DNA of 64,000 bases from Duganella sp. Leaf126 (lineage in GTDB: Bacteria; Pseudomonadota; Gammaproteobacteria; Burkholderiales; Burkholderiaceae_D): contig NZ_LMNW01000012.1 of NCBI RefSeq assembly GCF_001423125.1, forward strand, positions 372,656-436,655. Reading direction: 5' to 3'. Shown piece by piece: positions 54,961-62,238 of the stretch. The notes under the pieces are model-generated. The model searched no databases. It was not told the DNA's origin and saw only the letters and a program-made list of their open reading frames with translations. The position numbers and the translations under genes were made by a program. The first letter of the stretch is position 1. Each line of letters begins with the position of its first letter.

Positions 54961-55863
54961 TCACAGCGGTTTTTTCAGGGCCTGCATGACACTGCCCACG
55001 ACCACGTACGGCGCGGCCGGGTCATCGACCACACTGGCCGTGACCCGCAGGCGCAGTTCCTGGCCGTCGCGCCGCCACGCGGTGACGACGTCGCTCCAGC
55101 TTTCGCCGGCGCCCAGTGCGGCCAGCGCGTCGGCCAGCTGGTCGGGCGGATACGGCGGCGTGTGCAACAGCCGCAGGTCGACGCCGACCAGTTCCTGGCG
55201 CGAGAACTGGAACTTGCTGCAGAACTTGTCGTTGACGCTGACAATGCGGCCGCGCGCATCGAACCTGGCGATCACTGCGTGCTGATCCACCGCATCGAGC
55301 AGACGCCGGGTGTGATCGAGCTGCGCCTGCAGTGCGGCCGCATGGCTCTGTGCCTCGTGCAGGGTGGCATACGCGCGCAGCGAGGCAATCACGGTGGTAA
55401 ACAGCTTGCGCGTGGTGAGATCGGTCTTGCACCAGAAATCGTTGATGTCGTAGTCGAGGATGATGCTGTGTTCGAGCGCCTGGCCCGGCTGGCCCGTGCG
55501 CAGCACGATGCGCACCAGCGCGTTGTGCTGGACATCGCGCACCTGGCGCGCCACGTCGAGGCCGGCGTTACTGGTTTCCATGATCACGTCCAGCAGCACC
55601 AGGGCGATGTCGGGCGTGTTGCGCAGCGTGGTCAGCGCTTCCTCGCCGCTGTAGGCATGCAGGAAGCTGAGCCGGCGACCGCGAAAACTGACGTTGCTCA
55701 GGGCGAATTTCGTCACCACGTGCACATCGACATCGTCGTCCACGATCAGCACCTTCCACGGCGGCGCAGCGGCAGCTGCGCTGTGCGCTGGCGCCTGGCG
55801 GGCGGCCGCGACTGCGTCATCGTCGTCGATCAGCCAGCCCGTATCGTCATCATCCTGATTCAT
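54961..55863 (-). CDS. Response regulator with receiver and PAS domains
   Basis: A 300-residue protein. After an acidic N terminus (NQDDDDTGWLIDDDD), a receiver (about 36-170) has acidic VDDDVD and acceptor D92 (LVLLDVIMET). Its later part, RIVLRTGQPGQALEHSIILDYDINDFWCKTDLTTRKLFTTV (split as RIVLRTGQPGQALEHS and IILDYDINDFWCKTDLTTRK), matches the receivers that normally precede DUF3369 and HD-GYP output domains. Here a PAS domain (about 190-295, with FDARGRIVSVNDKFC) is the only output. It probably works through protein contact. The ATG at 55863 is weakly supported by GGGATC. Confidence 0.85.
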   Translation of the reverse strand: MNQDDDDTGWLIDDDDAVAAARQAPAHSAAAAAPPWKVLIVDDDVDVHVVTKFALSNVSFRGRRLSFLHAYSGEEALTTLRNTPDIALVLLDVIMETSNAGLDVARQVRDVQHNALVRIVLRTGQPGQALEHSIILDYDINDFWCKTDLTTRKLFTTVIASLRAYATLHEAQSHAAALQAQLDHTRRLLDAVDQHAVIARFDARGRIVSVNDKFCSKFQFSRQELVGVDLRLLHTPPYPPDQLADALAALGAGESWSDVVTAWRRDGQELRLRVTASVVDDPAAPYVVVGSVMQALKKPL

Positions 55864-55991
55864 GCATCGATCCCGCAACGCGTTCTTTGAAGAAAATTGT
55901 GGCCTTCGAAGCCACACTATGCCTGGCGGGCGGTTTTGTCAAAGATTTCGGGGCCGGATTGTCCGCTGTGGTATCCACCGCAGGCTCGTGC

Positions 55992-56181
55992 CAAAAAATA
56001 TTTTTTTGCCACGCTTGAAAACAGCGCCGGGATCGTCAAGCGACGCTGTAAGTCATTGATTTTATTCGGGTAAAATTTTGCCTTCCGTTTAAGCATTTTG
56101 TTGAAACGCCCGCCATTAAAGGCGGTCCGGGCTGTCAAGTGGTGCTTATTCACAACCTTATCCACAAATGATGTGGATATC
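55992..56181. repeat. DnaA-box-like noncoding element, copy B
   Basis: Second, diverged copy of the element at 54747. It has an A6-T-A-T7 run, TAAGTCATTGATTTT, TAAAATTTTGCC, TTTTGTTGAA and CTGTCAA, then TTATTCACA (56146-56154) and TTATCCACA (56158-56166), both perfect DnaA-box matches. TATCCACA and TGTGGATA (56172-56179) form an 8-bp inverted repeat. The full gap 55864-56185 is 322 bp and holds no gene; the RR promoter must lie in or near it. Confidence 0.65.
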
Positions 56182-56185
56182 TCGA

Positions 56186-56599
56186 CTAGGCCGGGTCACC
56201 GATGGCGACGATCTCCGACAACTGCTTGCGCACCGCGCCGTGCGCCATCACCAGTTCCGGGCCGTCGTGCAACATGGCGTTGTATTTGGCGCGGAATTCG
56301 AGGTCGCCCTGCTCGGACGGACCGATCAGCGACTCGATGGCGCGCCGGTATGTCACCGCATCTTCCGCCGTCACCGGTTCCTCGTCGTCGAGGCGCTCGT
56401 CCATCTGCGTCATCAGCCCCGACAGCTTTTGCAGCCACGCGAAGTTGGGATGGTTGGTGACCAGCTGCAGCAACTCCAGCGGACTGCCAACCGCGCCGAA
56501 ATACTGGCTCTCGATGTGGATCAGCTGCTTGTGCAGGTCGCGCAGCGCGCGGCCGAGCGCAGTGAGCCTGGCGCGTTGCACGGCGTCGTCGGTATGCAT
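56186..56599 (-). CDS. Conserved-looking hypothetical protein
   Basis: A 137-residue soluble protein I do not recognise. It looks all-helical: LTALGRALRDLHKQLIHIESQYFG, NHPNFAWLQKLSGLMTQMDERLDDEE and TYRRAIESLIGPSEQGDLEFRAKYN. AGGAATTCCC precedes the ATG, so it is probably translated. No signal peptide or known motif. It ends directly against the DnaA-box element. The alternating polar/apolar spacing is not that of a transcription factor. Confidence 0.75.
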   Translation of the reverse strand: MHTDDAVQRARLTALGRALRDLHKQLIHIESQYFGAVGSPLELLQLVTNHPNFAWLQKLSGLMTQMDERLDDEEPVTAEDAVTYRRAIESLIGPSEQGDLEFRAKYNAMLHDGPELVMAHGAVRKQLSEIVAIGDPA

Positions 56600-56728
56600 G
56601 GGAATTCCTGTCGATGATGATGGCCGCAGCTTAACAGAGTCCCCCCTATGGCGGAGCCTATCTTTTTGCAGTGGTGCAGCAGGGGGGGCGGCTCCTACCA
56701 TGAAGCTTCCTTACACCACTCTGGAAGC

Positions 56729-57418
56729 ATGATGATGAACCCAAAACTCGAAGTCCTGACCCCGCAAAACTCGCAGCTGATCTTCATCGACCAGCAGCCG
56801 CAGATGGCATTCGGCGTGCAGTCGATCGACCGCCAGGTATTGAAAAACAATACCGTGGCACTGGCCAAGGCCGCCAAGGTGTTCAATATTCCGACCACCA
56901 TCACCACCGTGGAAACTGAAGCGTTCTCGGGCCATACCTACCCCGAGCTGCTGGACGTGTTCCCTGGCAAAGACATTCTCGAACGCTCGTCGATGAACTC
57001 GTGGGACGACCAGAAAGTGCGCGACGCGCTGGCAGCCAGCGGCAAAAAGAAGGTGATCGTCTCCGGCCTGTGGACCGAGGTATGCAACACCACCTTCGCC
57101 CTGTGCGCGATGCTCGAGGGCGGCTACGAAATCTACATGGTGTCCGACGCCTCGGGCGGCACCTCGAAGGAAGCGCACGACATGGCCATGCTGCGCATGG
57201 TGCAGGCGGGCGTGATCCCGGTGACCTGGCAGCAAGTGCTGCTGGAATGGCAGCGCGACTGGGCCCGCAAGGAAACCTATGACGACGTGATGAAGATCGT
57301 CAAGGAGCACTCGGGCGCCTACGGCATGGGCGTGGACTACGCCTACACCATGGTGCACAAGGCCCCCTCGCGCGCCAATCCCGATCACAAGACCCTGGCG
57401 CCGGTTCCCGCCAAGTAA
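56729..57418 (+). CDS. Isochorismatase-family hydrolase, YcaC-like
   Basis: Cytoplasmic cysteine hydrolase of about 229 residues. IFIDQQPQMAFGV carries the catalytic Asp, and GLWTEVCNTTFAL the nucleophilic Cys. SSMNSWDDQKVRDAL, MVSDASGGTSKEAHD and PVTWQQVLLEWQRDW are close to E. coli YcaC, an octameric enzyme of unknown substrate. The position of the catalytic Lys seems to read Arg (DILERSSMN), as in some relatives. Three ATGs in a row (56729, 56732, 56735) follow TGGAAG; the last has the best spacing. Convergent with the LuxR-type regulator. Confidence 0.88.
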   Translation: MMMNPKLEVLTPQNSQLIFIDQQPQMAFGVQSIDRQVLKNNTVALAKAAKVFNIPTTITTVETEAFSGHTYPELLDVFPGKDILERSSMNSWDDQKVRDALAASGKKKVIVSGLWTEVCNTTFALCAMLEGGYEIYMVSDASGGTSKEAHDMAMLRMVQAGVIPVTWQQVLLEWQRDWARKETYDDVMKIVKEHSGAYGMGVDYAYTMVHKAPSRANPDHKTLAPVPAK

Positions 57419-57431
57419 GGGCAACGCCTGA

Positions 57432-57451
57432 AGCCTGCTGCGGAGCAGGCT
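57432..57451. terminator. Possible bidirectional terminator hairpin
   Basis: Perfect 8-bp stem AGCCTGCT / AGCAGGCT with loop GCGG between convergent genes, overlapping the stop of the LuxR-type regulator. There is no T tract, so intrinsic termination is uncertain. Confidence 0.4.
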
Positions 57452-58112
57452 AGAATGCGCTGAGCAAGCCGCGCCGGGTCGCCACTGTGGCGGCCTCGGT
57501 ACGGCTTTCGACATTGAGCTTGGCGAGAATATTATTGACGTGGAATTTCACGGTGCCTACCTCGATGGCGGCGCTGCGGGCGATCATCTTGTTGCTCTTG
57601 CCGGTCGCCAGGTGGGCCAGGATTTCCAGTTCGCGCGGCGACAGCGGCGCCGCTGCCGAGTGTTCGGCCAGCTTGCCTGCCACGTCCGGCGGCAGAAACC
57701 TGCGGCCCTGCACCACGGCATGGATGCATGCCACCAGCTGCCCGGCGTCGGCATGCTTGAGCAGGTAGCCGCGCGCACCGGCGCGCAGGCTGCGCTGCAC
57801 GTCCTGGTCGCCCTGGAACGTAGTCAGGACCACGATGCGCGCGTGCGGATCGAACGCCATGATGCGGGCGATGGCATCGAGGCCGTGCATGACCGGCATG
57901 CTCAGGTCCATGATCACCACCTGCGGACGATGCTGGCAGTACAGCGCCACGGCGCGCTCGCCGTTATCGGCCTGGCCGACCAGGCGCAGCCCCGCGGTGG
58001 CCTCGATCAGCGCCGCCAGCCCGGCCAGGATCAGCGGGTGGTCGTCGGCAATCAGCACGGAAATGGTGTCGGCTCCGGTGCCGGTAACGGTATGGGTAGT
58101 GGTGGTAGTCAT
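57450..58112 (-). CDS. NarL/LuxR-family response regulator
   Basis: A 220-residue transcription factor. Receiver (about 15-130) with acidic DD in VLIADDHPLILAG, acceptor D69 (VVIMDLSMPVMHG), TT in VVLTTFQG and Lys in YLLKHAD. The C-terminal LuxR HTH (about 155-215) is LSPRELEILAHLATGKSNKMIA and VKFHVNNILAKLNVESRTEA. Its start overlaps the stop of the kinase gene by 4 nt (ATGA). The targets are unknown; Dps and the alpha/beta hydrolase upstream on the same strand are candidates. Confidence 0.94.
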   Translation of the reverse strand: MTTTTTHTVTGTGADTISVLIADDHPLILAGLAALIEATAGLRLVGQADNGERAVALYCQHRPQVVIMDLSMPVMHGLDAIARIMAFDPHARIVVLTTFQGDQDVQRSLRAGARGYLLKHADAGQLVACIHAVVQGRRFLPPDVAGKLAEHSAAAPLSPRELEILAHLATGKSNKMIARSAAIEVGTVKFHVNNILAKLNVESRTEAATVATRRGLLSAF

Positions 58113-58933
58113 CCTGGATATCCCTTGAGGCTGATGTGAAAGGCGGCGCCATGCGGCTGGCGCGAGGTGGACCAGATGCGCCCGTGATGGGCGTCGATGA
58201 TGGCGCGGCAGATCGCCAGTCCGAGGCCGGTGCCGCCCGGCTTGGTCGAGAACAGCGGGTCGTACAGGCGCGCGGCCAGCTTGGCCGGCACCCCGACGCC
58301 ATTGTCTTCCACGCTGATGCGCACGGTGCCGGCGCTGTCGGCCAGCATCGAGCGCACCTCGAGGCGGCGCGGCCGCGTGTGCACGTCCTTCATCGCCTCG
58401 ATGGCATTGAGCACCAGGTTCATCATCACCTGCTGCAGCTGCACGCGGTCGGCGCACAGCTGGCGACCTTGCAGGGCCAGGGCGTCGTGGACCTCGATGC
58501 CGTGCTTGTGCAGCTCGGCACGCAGCAGGCGCAGCACTTCGCGCAGCGCTTCATCGACATCGAAGCGCGTGGCCTCCGGCTGGGCGCGGCAGGACATGCC
58601 GCGGATGCTGCGTACCACGTCAGCGGCAGTGGCGCCGGCGTGGCGTATCAGGGTCAGCGTCTCGCGCGCCCGTTCGGTCTGGCCCGACTGCAGCGCCAAC
58701 AGCCCCGCCTCGGCCTGCAGCACGATGGCGGCCAGCGGCTGGCTCACCTCGTGCGCGATCGAGGCCGCAAACTCGCCCATGGACGAGATGCGCGCCAGCC
58801 GCGCCAGCTCTTCCTCGGTTTCGCGCAGCGCTTCCTCGGCCTGCAGGCGGCGGGCTTTTTCAGCCAGGTAGCGCCGGTATAACTGCTCGCTGTCGAGCAG
58901 TCTTTCCGTTACGAGGTCGGCGGGAGGCGGCAC
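58109..58933 (-). CDS. Soluble sensor histidine kinase
   Basis: A 274-residue cytoplasmic kinase without sensor or membrane domain. An N-terminal coiled coil (about 10-50; LYRRYLAEKARRLQAEEALRETEEEL) leads to H61 in MGEFAASIAHEVSQPLAAI, the HEVSQPL form common in betaproteobacterial FixL-like kinases. N box is QQVMMNLVLNAIEAM, G1 SVEDNGVGVP and G2 GGTGLGLAICRAI. It would phosphorylate the NarL-type regulator that overlaps it. Input must come through the coiled coil or a partner. The ATG follows GGAGGCGGC-poor sequence; no clear Shine-Dalgarno. Confidence 0.92.
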   Translation of the reverse strand: MPPPADLVTERLLDSEQLYRRYLAEKARRLQAEEALRETEEELARLARISSMGEFAASIAHEVSQPLAAIVLQAEAGLLALQSGQTERARETLTLIRHAGATAADVVRSIRGMSCRAQPEATRFDVDEALREVLRLLRAELHKHGIEVHDALALQGRQLCADRVQLQQVMMNLVLNAIEAMKDVHTRPRRLEVRSMLADSAGTVRISVEDNGVGVPAKLAARLYDPLFSTKPGGTGLGLAICRAIIDAHHGRIWSTSRQPHGAAFHISLKGYPG

Positions 58934-58945
58934 GGCCGGTCCCGC

Positions 58946-59491
58946 TTACCTGGCTGCCTGCGTTTGCGCGGCCAGGTGCTCGCCGATGAACCAGCTGTGC
59001 AGCTCGTTGCTGCGCACCACCTGGCTGACGATCAGGTCGTTGGTGCCGTCGTCGCCCTGGTCGGCCGCCGCGCGCGCCAGCGGGCGGGCTTCGAGCAGGA
59101 TGGTTTCATGCGCGTCCAGCAGGCCGGCCAGCTGCGCCGCTGCCGTTTCGCGGCCACGCGGCGCGCTGCGCGCGATGGCCGATTCTTCCACCACGTCCTG
59201 CGCCAGTGCGAAGGTGACGCCGCCCAGCGTCTGCACGCGCTCGGCGATGCTGTCCATGATGGCGACCTGCTCGTTGTAGTGCTGGTCGAACAGCAGGTGC
59301 AGCTGGTGGAAGGTGGCGCCCGATACCTGCCAGTGGGCTTTCTTGTAGGCGTCGCGGATGGCCATGGTGTGGGCCAGCAGGCGGTTCAGCGCATGCACGC
59401 TGTTCGCCCGCACCTCGCTCGGCAGGCCGATGCGCACCTCGGTCAGGGCGCCGAAATGCTGCAGGACTTGCTTGGTATTGGCATTGCTCAT
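58946..59491 (-). CDS. dps: DNA starvation/stationary-phase protection protein Dps
   Basis: Dodecameric mini-ferritin of 181 residues that oxidises and stores iron and protects DNA. Ferroxidase ligands are all present: H53, H65, D69, D80 and E84 (KAHWQVSGATFHQLHLLFDQH, then IMDSIAERVQTLGG), each two positions later than E. coli Dps (H51, H63, D67, D78, E82). The N-terminal tail is short and less Lys-rich than in E. coli, so DNA binding may be weaker. AAGGAATACC precedes the ATG. It precedes the kinase gene by 12 bp on the same strand. Confidence 0.95.
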   Translation of the reverse strand: MSNANTKQVLQHFGALTEVRIGLPSEVRANSVHALNRLLAHTMAIRDAYKKAHWQVSGATFHQLHLLFDQHYNEQVAIMDSIAERVQTLGGVTFALAQDVVEESAIARSAPRGRETAAAQLAGLLDAHETILLEARPLARAAADQGDDGTNDLIVSQVVRSNELHSWFIGEHLAAQTQAAR

Positions 59492-59622
59492 GATGGTATT
59501 CCTTTAAAAGTGCCTGTTGTGCCACCGGGCGATTATGGGCCGCCATCGTCATGGCGTTCAGCTCCGAAAGGGTGAGACAGAAGCGCGAACAGGGCAGGGT
59601 TGGCGCTTACCCGATCGGGGGA

Positions 59623-60465
59623 TCAGGATTGCAGGAAGGCCAGCAGGTCGGCGTTCAGGCGATCCTTGTGCGTGGTCGGCAGGCCGTGCGGCGCACCTTC
59701 GTAGATCACCAGCCTGGCGTTGTTGAGGATCTTGGCCGAGGCCTTGCCCGAAGCGTCGATCGGTACGATCTGGTCGTCGTCGCCATGCACGACCAGCACC
59801 GGCACGTCGATCTTTTTCAGGTCTTCCGTGTAGTCCACTTCCGAGAACTGCTTGATGCAGTCGTAGGCGTTCTTGATACCACACTGCATGCCCTGGGCCT
59901 GGAAGGTGTCGCGCACGCCCTCCGACACCTTGGCGCCGGGGCGGTTATAGCCATAGAACGGCATCGACAGGTCCTTGAAGAACTGGGCGCGGTCGGCCAG
60001 CACGCCGGCGCGGATGCCGTCGAACACGTCCATCGGCAAGCCGCCCGGGTTGGTGGCGGATGTGACCATCTGCGGCGGTACGGCGCCCACCAGTACGGCC
60101 TTCTTGACGCGGGCGCTGCCGTGGCGGCCCAGGTAGCGCGCCACTTCGCCGCCGCCGGTGGAGTGGCCCACCAGCGTGGCCTCCCTGATGTCGAGCGCGT
60201 CGAGCAGGGTGGCCAGATCGTCGGCATAAGTGTCCATGTCGTTGCCGCCCCATGGCTGGCTCGACAGGCCGTGGCCGCGACGGTCGTGGGCGATCACGCG
60301 GTAGCCATGGCTGGCCAGGAAGAACATCTGGTCTTCCCAGGCGTCGCCCTGCAGCGGCCAGCCGTGGCTGAACACCACGGCCGGGCCGCTGCCCCAGTCC
60401 TTGAAGTGGATGCGGGTGCCGTCTTCGGTGATGACGCTGTCGATGCCGAGATTGCTGTTTGCCAT
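59623..60465 (-). CDS. Alpha/beta hydrolase, non-heme chloroperoxidase-like
   Basis: Cytoplasmic alpha/beta-fold hydrolase of 280 residues. The catalytic triad is Ser102 ([10 protein letters not shown]), Asp231 ([10 protein letters not shown]) and His260 (EGAPHGLP). [35 protein letters not shown], split as [16 protein letters not shown] and [19 protein letters not shown], is typical of cofactor-free haloperoxidase/esterase relatives, which are mainly esterases or perhydrolases in practice. AAAGGAGC precedes the ATG by 6 nt. It is 131 bp before dps, so co-regulation in stationary phase or oxidative stress is possible. Confidence 0.9.
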   Translation of the reverse strand: MANSNLGIDSVITEDGTRIHFKDWGSGPAVVFSHGWPLQGDAWEDQMFFLASHGYRVIAHDRRGHGLSSQPWGGNDMDTYADDLATLLDALDIREATLVGHSTGGGEVARYLGRHGSARVKKAVLVGAVPPQMVTSATNPGGLPMDVFDGIRAGVLADRAQFFKDLSMPFYGYNRPGAKVSEGVRDTFQAQGMQCGIKNAYDCIKQFSEVDYTEDLKKIDVPVLVVHGDDDQIVPIDASGKASAKILNNARLVIYEGAPHGLPTTHKDRLNADLLAFLQS

Positions 60466-60601
60466 GGTATTGCTCCTTTGCTGACACAGTGAGGGGGATG
60501 GGGGACGGTGCGCATCCAGTGTAGTCAGCGCGCGGCTGGAAAGCTCCTGCCAAAAGTGCAGGGCAGGCTGCAACGTTGGGGGGCGCTGCTGCCGGCCTGG
60601 C

Positions 60602-61180
60602 TCAGCCGCGCCAGCCCGGTCGGTTGGCGGCGTCCGGTGCGCCGTCGTAGTCGAGCGGCAGCCAGTTGTAGTGCTGGCCCGTCTTGCGGGGGCGCCCGAG
60701 GCTGGGAAGGCGATGTGGGCGGTCGCGCCCAGCGTGCGGTCTTGCGCCAGCGTGTGCAGCAGGCGGCTAGGAGTGGCGCGCGTCGGTCGCGCTGCTGTCA
60801 TACTTGACGTGCGCTTGCGGGTGGTCGAACTGGATCGCGCTCACATGCACGATATCGCTACAGGTCAGCAAGGTCTGGCCGGCGCTGCGCGCGGTACATG
60901 GCGTGGCCCGGGGGTGGCCGGCGCCGGCAGCGCCTCGATGCCGGCCGACAGCGGACCTGAGCCACGATAGGGCTGCTAATGGTGCGCTGCCTGGTAGCGC
61001 GCCATGGCAGCGCGGGCGGCGTCGGAGAAGCTGGCCAGGAAGGCAGACGCACGGGGTTTGCTGGTGCCGCTGAGCCAATAGTCGGCCTCGGTGTGCGACA
61101 GGCGCAGCTTGGCGTTCGCCAGCACGGCGTTCCCGTGTGCCATGATGCCCCGCGTGGTCCTTGTGCTCAGCTTTCGGTTT
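60602..61180 (-). pseudogene. Decayed MBL-fold metallo-hydrolase
   Basis: On the minus strand, pieces in different frames line up with one metallo-beta-lactamase-fold protein. In order: a remnant of the metal motif (EHKDHAG), then GIMAHGNAVLANAKLRLSHTEADYWLSGTSK, broken after RYQAAHH by a stop; GPLSAGIEALPAPATPG, where PAPGHTPGHAMYR would be expected but bases are missing; [43 protein letters not shown]; and [15 protein letters not shown]. At least four frame shifts or stops separate them. The N-terminal strand region before the HxHxDH motif is gone. The remnant starts inside the end of the next gene. Confidence 0.7.
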
Positions 61181-61481
61181 CCGCCTCGTCGATCGCTTCG
61201 CGCACCTCGTCCGCGAAACCGAATTCGACCTCGTGGCCGTCAACGCCGTCCTGGTAGAAGAAGTGCACGGGGCCGTCGGCTTCGGCAACCAGCCAGGCAT
61301 CCACTTCGGCGCGCTGGTGACGGTTGCCGATGCGCGCCACGTCGATCTTGTGGCGTTCGCCCGGCACCTGCAGGTGCTTGACCACATCCTTGGTGCGGGC
61401 CGTGGCCAGCGGCACATAGTGGGCGGTATGGACGTTGCGGCGGTTCTGGCTGCCGGTCTCGCGGTTGTCTTGTTCGGTCAT
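61167..61481 (-). CDS. Small hypothetical protein
   Basis: A 104-residue acidic protein of unknown function. It has CAGGAG before the ATG at 61481, a strong site. The fold looks alpha/beta: KHLQVPGERHKIDVARIGNRHQRAEVDAWLVA, then VHFFYQDGVDGHEVEFGFADEVREAIDEAE. No signal, membrane or metal motif. Its stop lies 14 bp inside the decayed MBL-fold gene, suggesting that deletion of the hydrolase 5' end joined the two. Confidence 0.75.
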   Translation of the reverse strand: MTEQDNRETGSQNRRNVHTAHYVPLATARTKDVVKHLQVPGERHKIDVARIGNRHQRAEVDAWLVAEADGPVHFFYQDGVDGHEVEFGFADEVREAIDEAETES

Positions 61482-61568
61482 GTTCACTCCTGTCGAATTA
61501 TCCTGCCACAAGTGTACCGCGCGCACGCGCGGGTTTCCCCTGCCATCGGGCCGGTTCGGTGCGCTGGC

Positions 61569-62114
61569 TTACGGTTTCAGCGCCTCGTACCGTGCCAGAA
61601 ACAGATCATAGGCCCGCTGCGGCCCGACCGGCACGATCACGCCTGCGGCCGGCGGCGGCAGGTGGCCCCATTCCATCCAGGCCGGCGGCAGCAGGTCGCG
61701 CAGCTCGGTGGCCATACAGACCAGGTCGGCGTGCTTGATCTCCGGCACGTCGTCCTGGAAGCCGAAGCGGCGCCGCAGCGCCTGTTTGACCGGGTGCATG
61801 CGCTCCTTCACGTAGTCGCGTCCGAGCATGACCTTGACCGGCGACGGCCAGTCGCCGAGAAACTCCTCGCAGTCGTGCATCAGCGCTGCATAAGCGTATT
61901 CGGGCGCCACCAGCTGCGAGCACATGATCGAGTGTTCGGCCACCGAGTACCAGGGGCGGGCAGCGCCGCCCCAGCGCGGCTGGGAGGCCAGGCACAGCGC
62001 GATATCGGTGATCGGCATACCGCTGGCATCCGGTTGCAGCAGGTTGAAGACGTACCCGGAAGGCAGCAGGATGGACGTGCGGCCGTCCGGTTTTCGATGG
62101 GGGGCAGATGTCAT
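61569..62114 (-). CDS. HD-domain phosphohydrolase-like protein
   Basis: A soluble protein of about 181 residues with an HD-type metal site: YSVAEHSIMCSQL supplies the first His, YAALMHDCEEFLGDWPSPVK the His-Asp pair, and a later Asp lies in IKHADLVCMATEL. The layout resembles YfbR-like 5'-nucleotidases and phage-type HD hydrolases. RTSILLPSGYVFNLLQP at the N terminus is common among such proteins of this group. Substrate unknown, likely a nucleotide. Start uncertain: ATG at 62114 or 62132, neither with a clear Shine-Dalgarno. Confidence 0.82.
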   Translation of the reverse strand: MTSAPHRKPDGRTSILLPSGYVFNLLQPDASGMPITDIALCLASQPRWGGAARPWYSVAEHSIMCSQLVAPEYAYAALMHDCEEFLGDWPSPVKVMLGRDYVKERMHPVKQALRRRFGFQDDVPEIKHADLVCMATELRDLLPPAWMEWGHLPPPAAGVIVPVGPQRAYDLFLARYEALKP

Positions 62115-62238
62115 CGGGCCATCGTACACCATCGCAGAATGTTTTATTTAAGCAACATAGTGGCCTGCTGGACGGCGTTTTGTCCTACACTGGTGCGCTG
62201 GCCTCATTCCTTATCTTCTACACCTCTCACCCCACTTC

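Noticed and set aside
54889..56166. Chromosomal replication origin, based on DnaA boxes
   Set aside because: Too few perfect boxes, no clear unwinding element, and none of dnaA, dnaN, gyrB, rpmH or gidA nearby. Called a DnaA-box-bearing element instead.
60767..61417. A 216-codon minus-strand open frame as an intact gene
   Set aside because: It crosses from an antisense read of the small acidic protein into pieces of the MBL-fold remnant in mixed frames, so it is not a real product.
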